This document shows, in pieces, positions 53,139 through 61,327 of a stretch of 64,000 nucleotides of DNA. The position numbers and the translations under genes are program-made. Below the pieces are notes generated by a model that was not told the origin of the DNA, ran no database searches, and worked only from the letters and a program-made list of their open reading frames with translations. The stretch lies in the NCBI RefSeq assembly GCF_000385375.1, contig NZ_ARVV01000001.1, positions 744,001-808,000 of the forward strand, read 5' to 3'. The DNA comes from Methyloversatilis discipulorum (GTDB taxonomy: Bacteria > Pseudomonadota > Gammaproteobacteria > Burkholderiales > Rhodocyclaceae). Position 1 is the stretch's first letter. The number at the start of each line of letters is the position of its first letter.

Positions 53139-54217
53139 AACCGGCGCGCCCGCCGCTGTGGGGCAGGGCGGTCGCCGCCTGCGCGCTGCTGGCGGCGCTC
53201 GCGCTGCTGTCCGGCATGACCGGCGGCCTGGCGCGTCTCGGACTGCCGCTGCCGGTGATGCCGGCGCCGGTGCATGGCGCGCTGATGCTGTGCGCCTTCT
53301 TCGGCACGCTGATCGCGCTCGAACGTGCGGTGGCGCTGCAGCGACTGGCCGGTCTGCTGGCGCCGCTGCTGGCCGGCGTCGGCGGCGTGCTGGCGCAGGT
53401 TCCGGTGCTGCTGCCGCTGGCCCAGGTCTGCTGGGCCGCCGCGGCGGCCGGTCTCGTCACTCTCTATATATATGGGGGTGTCACCCGCGCCTGGTCGCTG
53501 CATCTGCTGGTCGAAGCGGGCGGCGCCGCGTGCTGGCTGGTCGGCGTGCTGCTGTGGATGCTGCACGGCGACCTCGCTGCGCTGACCCGCGGCGGCGTCG
53601 GCTTTCTCGTGCTCACCATCGCCGGCGAGCGGCGCGAACTGACTCAGATGATGCGTCTGCCGCCGCTGGCGCGCCGGCTGTTCGTCGCCGCGGTGCTGCT
53701 GATCGCGCTCGGCGTCAGCGGTGTGCTGCCCTTCACGTTGTGGTCGGGCTGCGCGCTGCTGGCGGTCTGGCTGCTGCGCTGGGACATCGCACCGCGCGCC
53801 TGGACCGCCGCCGGCTGGCCCGGACACACCGCGCAGTGCCTGACGGTGGGCTATCTGTGGCTGCTGGTGGGCGCGCTGCTCGGGCTGTATGGCGAACTGC
53901 GCGTCGACGCCGGCCCGCTCGCCGCGACCGGGCTGCACGCAGTGCTGCTCGGATTCGTGTTCGCCATGGTGTTCGGCCACGCGCCCATCATCCTGCCGGC
54001 GCTGCTGCGACTGCGGCCTGCCTATACCGGTCTGGCGCGCCTGCCGCTGTGGCTGCTCGCAGCCAGTCTGGCGCTGCGCATTGTCGCGGTCGGCGTCGGG
54101 CGGCATGATGCACTGATGCTTGCCGGCGCCGGTCACGCGCTGGCCATTCTGCTGTTTGCCGCCGTCATGCTGCGCGCGGTGAGCGCAGCTTCACACAGGA
54201 AGGAGATGCCTGCATGA
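53135..54217 (+). CDS. Polytopic membrane protein, NnrS-associated
   Basis: 360 residues with about ten hydrophobic helices, including GALMLCAFFGTLIALERAVA and GLHAVLLGFVFAMVFGHAPI. The His residues in the last helices and the neighbourhood suggest a distant NnrS-like relative or partner. No sure family. Starts in an ATGA overlap with the preceding gene. Confidence 0.6.
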   Translation: MKPARPPLWGRAVAACALLAALALLSGMTGGLARLGLPLPVMPAPVHGALMLCAFFGTLIALERAVALQRLAGLLAPLLAGVGGVLAQVPVLLPLAQVCWAAAAAGLVTLYIYGGVTRAWSLHLLVEAGGAACWLVGVLLWMLHGDLAALTRGGVGFLVLTIAGERRELTQMMRLPPLARRLFVAAVLLIALGVSGVLPFTLWSGCALLAVWLLRWDIAPRAWTAAGWPGHTAQCLTVGYLWLLVGALLGLYGELRVDAGPLAATGLHAVLLGFVFAMVFGHAPIILPALLRLRPAYTGLARLPLWLLAASLALRIVAVGVGRHDALMLAGAGHALAILLFAAVMLRAVSAASHRKEMPA

Positions 54218-54870
54218 GCACCCCGGACAATCTCGCCGCCTGGCGGCGCGCCGAGCGGCAACGACTGCTGGCCGAGCGCGAGGCGGTCGAGCCGGCGCAG
54301 CGCATGGCGCGCAATGTCGAAATCACTGGCTATCTGGAAGCCGGCTTTCCGCTGCTGCAGCACATGACGGTCGGCTTCTGCTGGCCCTTCCGCGGCGAAT
54401 TCGACTCGCGCCACCTGCTGCGCTCGCTGCGGGTGCAAGGTGCGCGCGGCGCGCTGCCCGAAGTGGTCGAGCGCAATGCGCCGCTGGTGTTCCGCGAATG
54501 GTGGCCCGGGGTGGCGACCACGCCCGGCGTCTATGACCTGCCGGTGCCGGACGACACCAATGTCGTGCAGCCGCATGCACTGCTGATTCCGCCGGTCGGT
54601 TTCGACGCGCGCGGCTATCGTCTCGGCTACGGTGGCGGTTTCTTCGACCGCACGCTGGCGGCCTGCGCGGTGCAGCCGCTGAAGATAGGCGTGGCCTTCG
54701 AGCTGTCGCGCATGCCCACCATCCACCCGCAGCCGCACGACATTCCGATGGATTTCATCGTGACCGAAGCGGGCATTTTCGAAGTCGGCGTCGACGGTCT
54801 GCACGAGATCGACGTCGAAACCTGTGCACAGCGCGCGCACGCGCTGGTCGCCAGCCGCATCCTGCGCTGA
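54214..54870 (+). CDS. 5-formyltetrahydrofolate cyclo-ligase
   Basis: 218 residues. Converts 5-formyl-THF to 5,10-methenyl-THF using ATP. VGFCWPFRGEFDSRHLLR and the near-C-terminal GYRLGYGGGFFDRTLA are the phosphate-binding signature. Translationally coupled to the upstream membrane protein. A one-carbon role is in keeping with a methylotroph. Confidence 0.9.
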   Translation: MSTPDNLAAWRRAERQRLLAEREAVEPAQRMARNVEITGYLEAGFPLLQHMTVGFCWPFRGEFDSRHLLRSLRVQGARGALPEVVERNAPLVFREWWPGVATTPGVYDLPVPDDTNVVQPHALLIPPVGFDARGYRLGYGGGFFDRTLAACAVQPLKIGVAFELSRMPTIHPQPHDIPMDFIVTEAGIFEVGVDGLHEIDVETCAQRAHALVASRILR

Positions 54871-54889
54871 ACCACGGAGACCCACCCAG

Positions 54890-56341
54890 ATGTCCGCCCC
54901 TGCTGTCGCCGTCGAATCCTCCTTCGCGTCGCGCCTGGCCGCCCTGCTCGCCACGCTGGAGCGTGGTCTGGTCGAGCGCCGCCACGTCGTGCGCCTCGCG
55001 CTGCTGGCCGCGCTGGCCGGCGAGCACACGCTGCTGATCGGCCCGCCCGGTACCGCCAAGAGCGAACTGGCGCGCCGTCTGCACCGCGCCTTCCGCGACG
55101 CCCGCTACTTCGAGCGCCTGCTCACCCGCTTCTCGGTACCCGAGGAACTGTTCGGCCCGCTGTCCATCCGCGCGCTGGAGGAGGACCGCTACGAGCGCCA
55201 CACCGACGGCTTCCTGCCGGACGCCACGATCGCCTTCATCGACGAGGTGTTCAAGGCCAACAGCGCCATCCTGAACGCGCTGCTGACGCTGCTGAACGAG
55301 CGCGAGTTCGACAACGGCGCCGGCCGCCAGCTGTGTCCGCTGGTCAGCGTGATCGGCGCCACCAACGAGGTGCCGGACGACGAAGTGGGCGAGGCCTTCT
55401 TCGACCGCTTCCTGCTGCGCGTGCCGGTCGGCCGCGTCAGCGCCGACGGCTTTGCCGCGCTGCTCGAAGCGGGCTGCGCCGACGAATGGGCACCGCCGGA
55501 CGAGACGCTCGCGCTCGGCGACGAAGACCTCGGCGCGGTGTCGCTGGCGGCACACGAGGTCGTGCTGCCGGCGCGCGTGGTCGGCGTGCTGGCCGATTTG
55601 CGCGCGCAGATGGCGGAGCAGGGCACCTATGTGTCGGACCGCCGCTGGGTGAAGACCGTATGGCTGCTGCGCGTGGCCGCTGCCGCCGAGGGCCGTGCCG
55701 CGGTCGGGCTGTGGGACCTGCTGCTGCTGCCCGCCTGCGTCGCGCCCGACGCTGACCGCCAGGCCGAGGTCGCCGACTGGCTGCATGCGCGTCTCGGTGT
55801 GCGCGAGGCCTACGCGCCGCCGCGGCTCACCCGCGTCGTGCAGGCCTTCCAGGCCCAGCTCGAAACCGAGCAGAACGCCAACGACCTCGACTACGACGAA
55901 TCCGGCCGGCTGCGCTTCTCGCCGTCGGAAGCCGGCACCGGGAAAGCCGAGGAACTGGCGGGCGAGATCGGTGACGCCAAGGGCGGTGCCGGTGCGCTGC
56001 GCATGAGTTACAGCCGCCGCCGTCGCTACGGCCCGGCGCACATCGCCGCGCGCACGGCTCAGATCGACGACCTGCTCGCGCGCATCGCCGCCTATGCGGA
56101 AGAACTGGACGCCGAGCGCGCCAGCCTGGCCGCCACCCGCGCCCGCACGCTGTGGCTGGACGAAGCGCTGCTTGCCCGTGTCGATGCCCATCTGGCGGCG
56201 ACCGCCGCGCTGATCGCCGAACTGGCCGAGCGTGCGCGCGACGCCCGTCGCGGTTTCGACAACCTGCCGCGGCTGTCCGCAGAAGAGTCGACGCGCTACG
56301 CCGACGTGCCCGAGCCGGTCGCGCACGAGCCGCTGGCGTGA
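54890..56341 (+). CDS. MoxR-type AAA+ ATPase (RavA-like)
   Basis: 483 residues. Walker A GPPGTAKS at 51-58, Walker B IAFIDEVFKANSAILNALL, arginine finger region FFDRFLLRVPV. The C-terminal third is unlike minimal MoxR (about 320 residues) and resembles RavA, with a coiled/helical extension. MoxR/RavA ATPases with a VWA partner insert metals or cofactors or remodel complexes. The VWA partner follows at once (GTGA overlap). Confidence 0.88.
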   Translation: MSAPAVAVESSFASRLAALLATLERGLVERRHVVRLALLAALAGEHTLLIGPPGTAKSELARRLHRAFRDARYFERLLTRFSVPEELFGPLSIRALEEDRYERHTDGFLPDATIAFIDEVFKANSAILNALLTLLNEREFDNGAGRQLCPLVSVIGATNEVPDDEVGEAFFDRFLLRVPVGRVSADGFAALLEAGCADEWAPPDETLALGDEDLGAVSLAAHEVVLPARVVGVLADLRAQMAEQGTYVSDRRWVKTVWLLRVAAAAEGRAAVGLWDLLLLPACVAPDADRQAEVADWLHARLGVREAYAPPRLTRVVQAFQAQLETEQNANDLDYDESGRLRFSPSEAGTGKAEELAGEIGDAKGGAGALRMSYSRRRRYGPAHIAARTAQIDDLLARIAAYAEELDAERASLAATRARTLWLDEALLARVDAHLAATAALIAELAERARDARRGFDNLPRLSAEESTRYADVPEPVAHEPLA

Positions 56342-57948
56342 GCGCACAGGCACCGCTGCTGTTCCAGTCGCGCGAGGCGCGGCTGGGCGCGCTCGACGCG
56401 CTGCCGCGCACGCTGTGGCTGGGTGCGCTGACGCAGGCGCAGGGCCGGCTCGAGCCGCGGCTGGCGGCGCTGGTCGCGCTGCGCAGCGCGCTGGTCGATG
56501 GTCGCGTACCGCCCGCCGCCGACTGGTGCTGGCCGTCGCCCGAGCTGATCGCGGCGCTGTGCGAAACCTTCGCCGAACTCGATCTGCCGGCCTACTGCAC
56601 CGGCCGGCAGGAACTGAGCGACGTGGTCGTGCAGAGCCTGCTGTTCCATCTCGACTTCATCCCCGATTACCGCGACCGCGGCGCGACCGACGCGCGCGCC
56701 ACACGGATGGCGATCGAGGCCTTCGGCTCCGACTGGCAGAACCGCCGCGGTCAGATGGACGAATTGATGGAGGTATTCGGCAAGCTGCCGGACGACGGCA
56801 AGAACGCGCGCTGGGATCTGCTGCCCGGACTGCTGAAATCCGAAGGCTGGCGCGAGGTGCTGCGCATCCGCCGTCTGCTCGAACGGCTGCCTGAACTGGC
56901 CGACTGCATACGCCGGCTCGGCCGTGCTCGGCCGTCTGATGAGCGCGACGACGCCAGCCGCAGCCAGGTCGAGGTGATGGACAGCGCGGTTGCGCGCCAC
57001 ACCGAACAGCGCACGGTGCGCGTGCCCGACATGCCGGGCGAGACGCGCGGCGTACACCGGGCCGACCGCATTGCCCGCATGCTGCCGGCCGAATCGGTGC
57101 TGCTCGGCCACCCGGCGCTGCGCCTGGTGTGGCACGCCCGGCGTGCCGAACGGACGCTGCTCTGCTACGAGGACGACGACCGCATGACCGAGGTGCGCCA
57201 CGTCGACGCACCGGTACTGCGGCCACGCCCCGATCCGCAACCTGACCGGCGTCTGGAGATGGGCCCGCTGCTGGTCTGCGTCGATACCTCCGGTTCGATG
57301 CAGGGCGGTGCCGGCGAGGTCGCCAAGGCAGTCGTGCTGGAAGCGGTGCGCACCGCGCACGCGCAGGGCCGCGCCTGCCACGTGTTCGCCTTTGGCGGTA
57401 CTGGCGAGGTGGTGGATATGCAGATCGGCGTCGACGCCGACGGCATAGGCCGGCTCATCCACTTCCTCGGTCAGGGCTTCAAGGGCGGCACCGACATCTG
57501 CGGCCCGCTGGAGAAATCCATCGCCTGTCTCGAACAGGCGGCCTGGCGGATGGCCGACCTGCTGATCGCGTCCGACGGCGAATTCGGCGCCACGCCGGAA
57601 CTGGTCGCCCGGCTCGACGACGCCAAGCGCGCGCTCGGGCTGCGCGTGCAGGGCGTGCTGATCGGCGATCGCGAAACCATCGGTTTCCTCGAAGTGGCCG
57701 ACCACATTCACCCGGTGCGCGACTGGCGCCGCTACGGCGACGGTGCGCGCGGCAGCGATTCACCGGTACATACCCACCGCCTGACCGCGCTCTACTTTCC
57801 GGGCGCGCTGCGCACCGCCGAGAACCGCGACGCCACGGTCAGCGGCGAAGTCGCGTCGGCCGCCGTGCGCGCCGGCCTGCGACGCGGCCAGCCGCTGCCT
57901 GCCGATCTGTTGCCACCCGAACCTTCGTCCGACGACCCGACATCATGA
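56338..57948 (+). CDS. VWA domain protein, ViaA/CoxE-like partner of MoxR
   Basis: 536 residues. C-terminal VWA domain from about 305 with a MIDAS motif DTSGSM (Asp316) and FKGGTDICG. The N-terminal two thirds resemble ViaA, which forms a chaperone with RavA. Starts at a GTG that overlaps the stop of the ATPase gene, a strong coupling signal that the two proteins act together, perhaps on the alcohol dehydrogenase or respiratory complexes. Confidence 0.87.
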   Translation: MSAQAPLLFQSREARLGALDALPRTLWLGALTQAQGRLEPRLAALVALRSALVDGRVPPAADWCWPSPELIAALCETFAELDLPAYCTGRQELSDVVVQSLLFHLDFIPDYRDRGATDARATRMAIEAFGSDWQNRRGQMDELMEVFGKLPDDGKNARWDLLPGLLKSEGWREVLRIRRLLERLPELADCIRRLGRARPSDERDDASRSQVEVMDSAVARHTEQRTVRVPDMPGETRGVHRADRIARMLPAESVLLGHPALRLVWHARRAERTLLCYEDDDRMTEVRHVDAPVLRPRPDPQPDRRLEMGPLLVCVDTSGSMQGGAGEVAKAVVLEAVRTAHAQGRACHVFAFGGTGEVVDMQIGVDADGIGRLIHFLGQGFKGGTDICGPLEKSIACLEQAAWRMADLLIASDGEFGATPELVARLDDAKRALGLRVQGVLIGDRETIGFLEVADHIHPVRDWRRYGDGARGSDSPVHTHRLTALYFPGALRTAENRDATVSGEVASAAVRAGLRRGQPLPADLLPPEPSSDDPTS

Positions 57949-58823
57949 GTTTCGCCACCGACTACCTTGCCCAGATCGAACGCATCGCCGAATGCATGCC
58001 GCTGCCGCGCGTGCGCGCGCTGCACCTGCCGCCGTCACGTCCGGACGAGCCCTGCCGCGACGGCGGGAGCGGCCACGCGCGCGGCGAGTTTTGCGCGCTG
58101 GAACTGGAGGACGACAGCATAGGCCTGTCCTACGTGCTGCTCGATGACACGCTGGAGCGCCTGCGCAGTGGCCCCGGCCTCGATGATCTGAAGGGCATCG
58201 AGGCGCTGGCACTGGCGCGCCGCTATGTGAGCGGGCAGGGCGTCGATCGCACGCTGGGCTTCGTCTGCGCCAACGCGATCACCCGCTGCCTGTTCGACCG
58301 CGCTGGCTACCGTCCGGATGGCAGCAGTGACTCGATCGGCCAGATGGATCCGCAGCCCGGCGAAGCGATCGGCATGATCGGACTGTTCGGCCCGCTGGTG
58401 GAGCGCATCGTCGCCGCTGGCGCCTGCCTCACCGTGATCGAGCTCGACGAGAGCGCCGTCGGCGAGCGCGAAGGCTGGCGCGTCACCACCGACGCCGCGG
58501 CGCTCGAAGCCTGCGGCAAGGTGCTGTCCACCAGCACGCTGCTGCTCAACGACACGCTGGACCGCATGCTCGCCCACTGCCGCGCCGCCCGCTGGTTCGC
58601 CATGGTCGGCCCCAGCGCCGGCTGCCTGCCCGACGCGCTGTTCGCCCGCGGTGTGACGCTGCTCGGCGGCAGCTGGGTCGAGGACCGCGAGGCCTTCATC
58701 GACGGACTCACGTCGGGCGACAAGGACAACCGGAAAGGGCGCAAGTCGACCAGCAAGTTTGCGCTGACCAAGGAGGGGTGGCCGGGGTTTGAGGTGTTGC
58801 TGGAGCGGGTAGCGCAAGGATGA
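57945..58823 (+). CDS. DUF364/DUF4213 family protein
   Basis: 292 residues. Rossmann-like DUF364 C-terminal half (MIGLFGPLVERIVAAGACLT, TSTLLLNDTLDRMLAHC) after a DUF4213 N-terminal region. Family members are tied to heavy-metal chelation or trace-metal handling. In an ATGA overlap with the VWA gene it may provide or bind the metal that the MoxR-VWA pair inserts. Confidence 0.78.
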   Translation: MSFATDYLAQIERIAECMPLPRVRALHLPPSRPDEPCRDGGSGHARGEFCALELEDDSIGLSYVLLDDTLERLRSGPGLDDLKGIEALALARRYVSGQGVDRTLGFVCANAITRCLFDRAGYRPDGSSDSIGQMDPQPGEAIGMIGLFGPLVERIVAAGACLTVIELDESAVGEREGWRVTTDAAALEACGKVLSTSTLLLNDTLDRMLAHCRAARWFAMVGPSAGCLPDALFARGVTLLGGSWVEDREAFIDGLTSGDKDNRKGRKSTSKFALTKEGWPGFEVLLERVAQG

Positions 58824-59344
58824 GTCGCAGCGCGCTCGCCCGTCGCGCTGCACGTGCGACATGCGTGTCTATCGTTGCCGCATGGACGATTGTCGGCATG
58901 GCCGTAGCAGTGGCCGCGCCAGCAGTGGACAAGGTCAAGGTCGACAAGCTTGGACGGCGGTTGTATCTGATGCTTGGCGGAGAAGTCGTCCATTCGTTCC
59001 CGGTGGCATTGGGTGGCAATCCGATCGGCCACAAGCAGCAGGAAGGTGACCGGCGCACCCCGGAGGGGCGCTACGTGCTCGATTTCAGGAAGGCGGACAG
59101 CGCGTACCACCGCGCGTTGCACATTTCATATCCGGATGCCAATGATTCCGAAAGCGCTCGCTTACGAGGTGTATCGCCGGGCGGCGCTGTGATGATTCAT
59201 GGACAGCGTAACGGCTTCGGATGGATGGCGCCCCTTGTTCAGCGATTCGACTGGACAGATGGTTGCATCGCGCTCTCGAACGCCGACATGGATGTCGTGT
59301 GGACACTGGTTGAACCCGGGACACCGATCGAGATATTTCCGTGA
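58820..59344 (+). CDS. L,D-transpeptidase (YkuD domain)
   Basis: 174 residues. Signal or anchor at about 14-34, then YkuD with VDKLGRRLYLML, MIHGQRNGFGW (His127) and TDGCIALSNADM with nucleophile Cys149. Crosslinks peptidoglycan 3-3 or attaches lipoprotein to it. The ATGA overlap with DUF364 is unexpected for a cell-wall enzyme and is the only link to the metal module. Confidence 0.88.
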   Translation: MSRSALARRAARATCVSIVAAWTIVGMAVAVAAPAVDKVKVDKLGRRLYLMLGGEVVHSFPVALGGNPIGHKQQEGDRRTPEGRYVLDFRKADSAYHRALHISYPDANDSESARLRGVSPGGAVMIHGQRNGFGWMAPLVQRFDWTDGCIALSNADMDVVWTLVEPGTPIEIFP

Positions 59345-59617
59345 CCTTAGTCGGCGTGTGACAGGGCTCGTCTGTCAGCACGACCTGCGCTTCGGGAATG
59401 CGAATGCAAGCGAGCAGATATGCCTTCCGGTGCGAAGACGGGCATTTCAGCGCAGTTCCCGTGCGGGTCATATGCGCAACATACCGCCCGATGAAGATGC
59501 CGCGATCCCGTGGGGTTCGATATCTGGCAGCTTTGTATTGAAGCGCGGCCGGGTCTGCGGCGGGTCCGGACCTCCGCTCAGGTGGGATCGCGCGTACTGC
59601 GCGCCTCCATCCGGCGG
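59345..59617. other. Gap between the transpeptidase and RHH genes
   Basis: 273 bp, somewhat richer in A+T than the neighbours. No supported gene. Immediately downstream of the RHH stop on the minus strand an ATG opens only ten codons, so no toxin partner is present. Confidence 0.5.
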
Positions 59618-59893
59618 TTATTCAGGCAGCTTTCCGGGCCGATTCGTGCCGAGGGTCGCCGCCCAAGCCTTTACGTCGTCGTGGCTCACCGCGCTCCCGT
59701 TCCCGACATCCACGTCTGCCATGGCCTCCAGCGTCCGGCGGTGGCGCTCCGCTTCGCGCTCGACGTAGGTGGCAAGTGCCTGTTTCACCACCCAGCCGCG
59801 CGAGCGCTCAAGCCGGGCCGCCAACTCGTCCACCTGCTCAGCCAGCGCAACCGGCAGGTGAGCGGTCACCACTCGGGTGTCTGCTGAAGCCAT
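59618..59893 (-). CDS. Ribbon-helix-helix (CopG/ParD-like) protein without a toxin partner
   Basis: 91 residues. RHH fold at the N-terminus (VVTAHLPVALAEQVDELAAR, ERSRGWVVKQALATYV) with a C-terminal toxin-binding-like tail. Such proteins are normally antitoxins in a two-gene unit. Neither side holds a RelE/ParE or other toxin frame, so it is an orphan: a relic, or a stand-alone regulator. GGAG ribosome site upstream. Confidence 0.75.
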   Translation of the reverse strand: MASADTRVVTAHLPVALAEQVDELAARLERSRGWVVKQALATYVEREAERHRRTLEAMADVDVGNGSAVSHDDVKAWAATLGTNRPGKLPE

Positions 59894-60277
59894 GAATCAC
59901 TCCCAATCACTTTCAATCAACTTAGTCTCGACCGGGGCTCTTATCCATCCCCTGTCGAATTTCTTTTCACCCGGCACCGTCGACGTGCATGGACGTCCGG
60001 CGCCCGGCGCGCGACCGGGCGGATTTCTCGAAGCCGGTCCGATGGCGATCTACGCGCAATGCATGGACAGGCCGCCGTAGGCCTGTGTCCGGCGGCGCCA
60101 AGTGGCTGAGCGCAAAGGCGTCTTGGGCTCCGGCCCGTCTCTGTGCCATCTCACGCGATTTCCGGCTTTTCTGCCTGCCGCCGCCACCCCTCGGCGCTTC
60201 ATGCACGAAGGAATGTCTCTTGCTCCGGCCTCGCCGGGCGAAACGTCCTTCGCCGCACTGATCCGGAGATCACAAAA
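59894..60277 (+). other. Long leader of a PEP-CTERM gene, possibly structured
   Basis: 384 bp without a gene. Contains GC-rich inverted repeats and the segment CCAAGTGGCTGAGCGCAAAG (60098-60117) that closes with GTCTTGG about 10 bases on, forming a CCAAG/CTTGG hairpin with a GCAAAG internal loop reminiscent of, but not equal to, a cyclic-di-GMP-I core. No sigma-54 site was found here. Confidence 0.4.
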
Positions 60278-61255
60278 ATGAAAAAACGGGGTCGTCACCT
60301 CCTCGCGCTTGCGCTGTCCTGTAGCAGCTTCGCCGCCGTTGCGGCCGACCCGCTGGTGTGGTCGGAAACCTTTCAACGCTTCACGCCGAGCTTCACCTTC
60401 GTCGGATCGATCAATGCCGCGACCTTGCCGGGTGGCGCGTCGAGCGCTCTGGTGACCGACCAAACCCGCGTGAAGGGGCCGAACGGCGTCGAGTTCGTCG
60501 GTGGTCGCCTGTGGTGGCCGGATCAGCAGCTGAATCGCGTCGTATCCATGCTGCCGGACGGCACCGGCTTCAAGACCTACAACATCGCCGGCGCCTACGA
60601 CGTCGACGTGCAGGGCGGCATGCTCTATGTGACGCGGCAGAACTCGGGCGACATCCTGAGGCTGGATCTGTCGCTGAACTTTCCGCCGGCGACGACCGTA
60701 GTCAGCGGCCTGAGCTCGCCGTTCGCGATCGACGTGACGGCCGACGGCATGTTCTGGAGCCAGGTCGGCACGTCGAATCGGCTGATGCGCTCGAATCTCG
60801 ATGGCTCGGGCGCGCAGACGCTGCTCACCGGCGTGAATTCCTACGACTTCGAAGTGACCGGCGGCTACATCTACCTGACCACGACCGACGGCTTCGTCAA
60901 GCGCGCCAACCTCGACGGCAGCGGTCTGACCACGCTGGCCAGCGGGCTCGGTTTCCTGAATGGCATCGACGTGACCGACGACACCATCTACGTGTCGGCG
61001 CTCAACGGCTTGACCACGCTGCCCAGTGGCACGCAGACCATGGGCGCGGGCCGCATCTTCAGCATGGGGCTGGATGGCAGCGGCGCGGCGGAAATCCTGC
61101 GCGCGCAGGAAATCTACGACCGCGACCAGCCGTTCAGCCCGTCGCAGGTGCGCGGCGTGGCCGTGCTGGCGGTGCCGGAGCCATCCACGTACGCGATGCT
61201 GCTCGCCGGGCTGGGTCTGACGGGTCTGGCCGCGCGCCGTCGCCGTTGCGGCTGA
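60278..61255 (+). CDS. PEP-CTERM protein with a beta-propeller-like domain
   Basis: 325 residues from the ATG at 60278, which follows CCGGAGATCACAAAA; earlier starts lack a signal peptide. Signal MKKRGRHLLALALSCSSFAA, then several YWTD-like blades (e.g. LMRSNLDGSGAQTLLTG, FVKRANLDGSGLTTLASGLG), ending in VPEPSTYAMLLAGLGLTGLA-ARRRRCG, a PEP-CTERM signal. A propeller could bind sugars or matrix. Third PEP-CTERM substrate in the window. Confidence 0.87.
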   Translation: MKKRGRHLLALALSCSSFAAVAADPLVWSETFQRFTPSFTFVGSINAATLPGGASSALVTDQTRVKGPNGVEFVGGRLWWPDQQLNRVVSMLPDGTGFKTYNIAGAYDVDVQGGMLYVTRQNSGDILRLDLSLNFPPATTVVSGLSSPFAIDVTADGMFWSQVGTSNRLMRSNLDGSGAQTLLTGVNSYDFEVTGGYIYLTTTDGFVKRANLDGSGLTTLASGLGFLNGIDVTDDTIYVSALNGLTTLPSGTQTMGAGRIFSMGLDGSGAAEILRAQEIYDRDQPFSPSQVRGVAVLAVPEPSTYAMLLAGLGLTGLAARRRRCG

Positions 61256-61327
61256 CGCGGATGCCCTAATGTCGATACCGCCGCTTTCCGCCACAATCGT
61301 GCATCACGTGCTGCGAGGGCGCGAACG

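Noticed and set aside
60098..60150. Cyclic-di-GMP-I riboswitch
   Set aside because: Only the GCAAAG core is similar; conserved distal parts are not found, so it is left as a weak finding.
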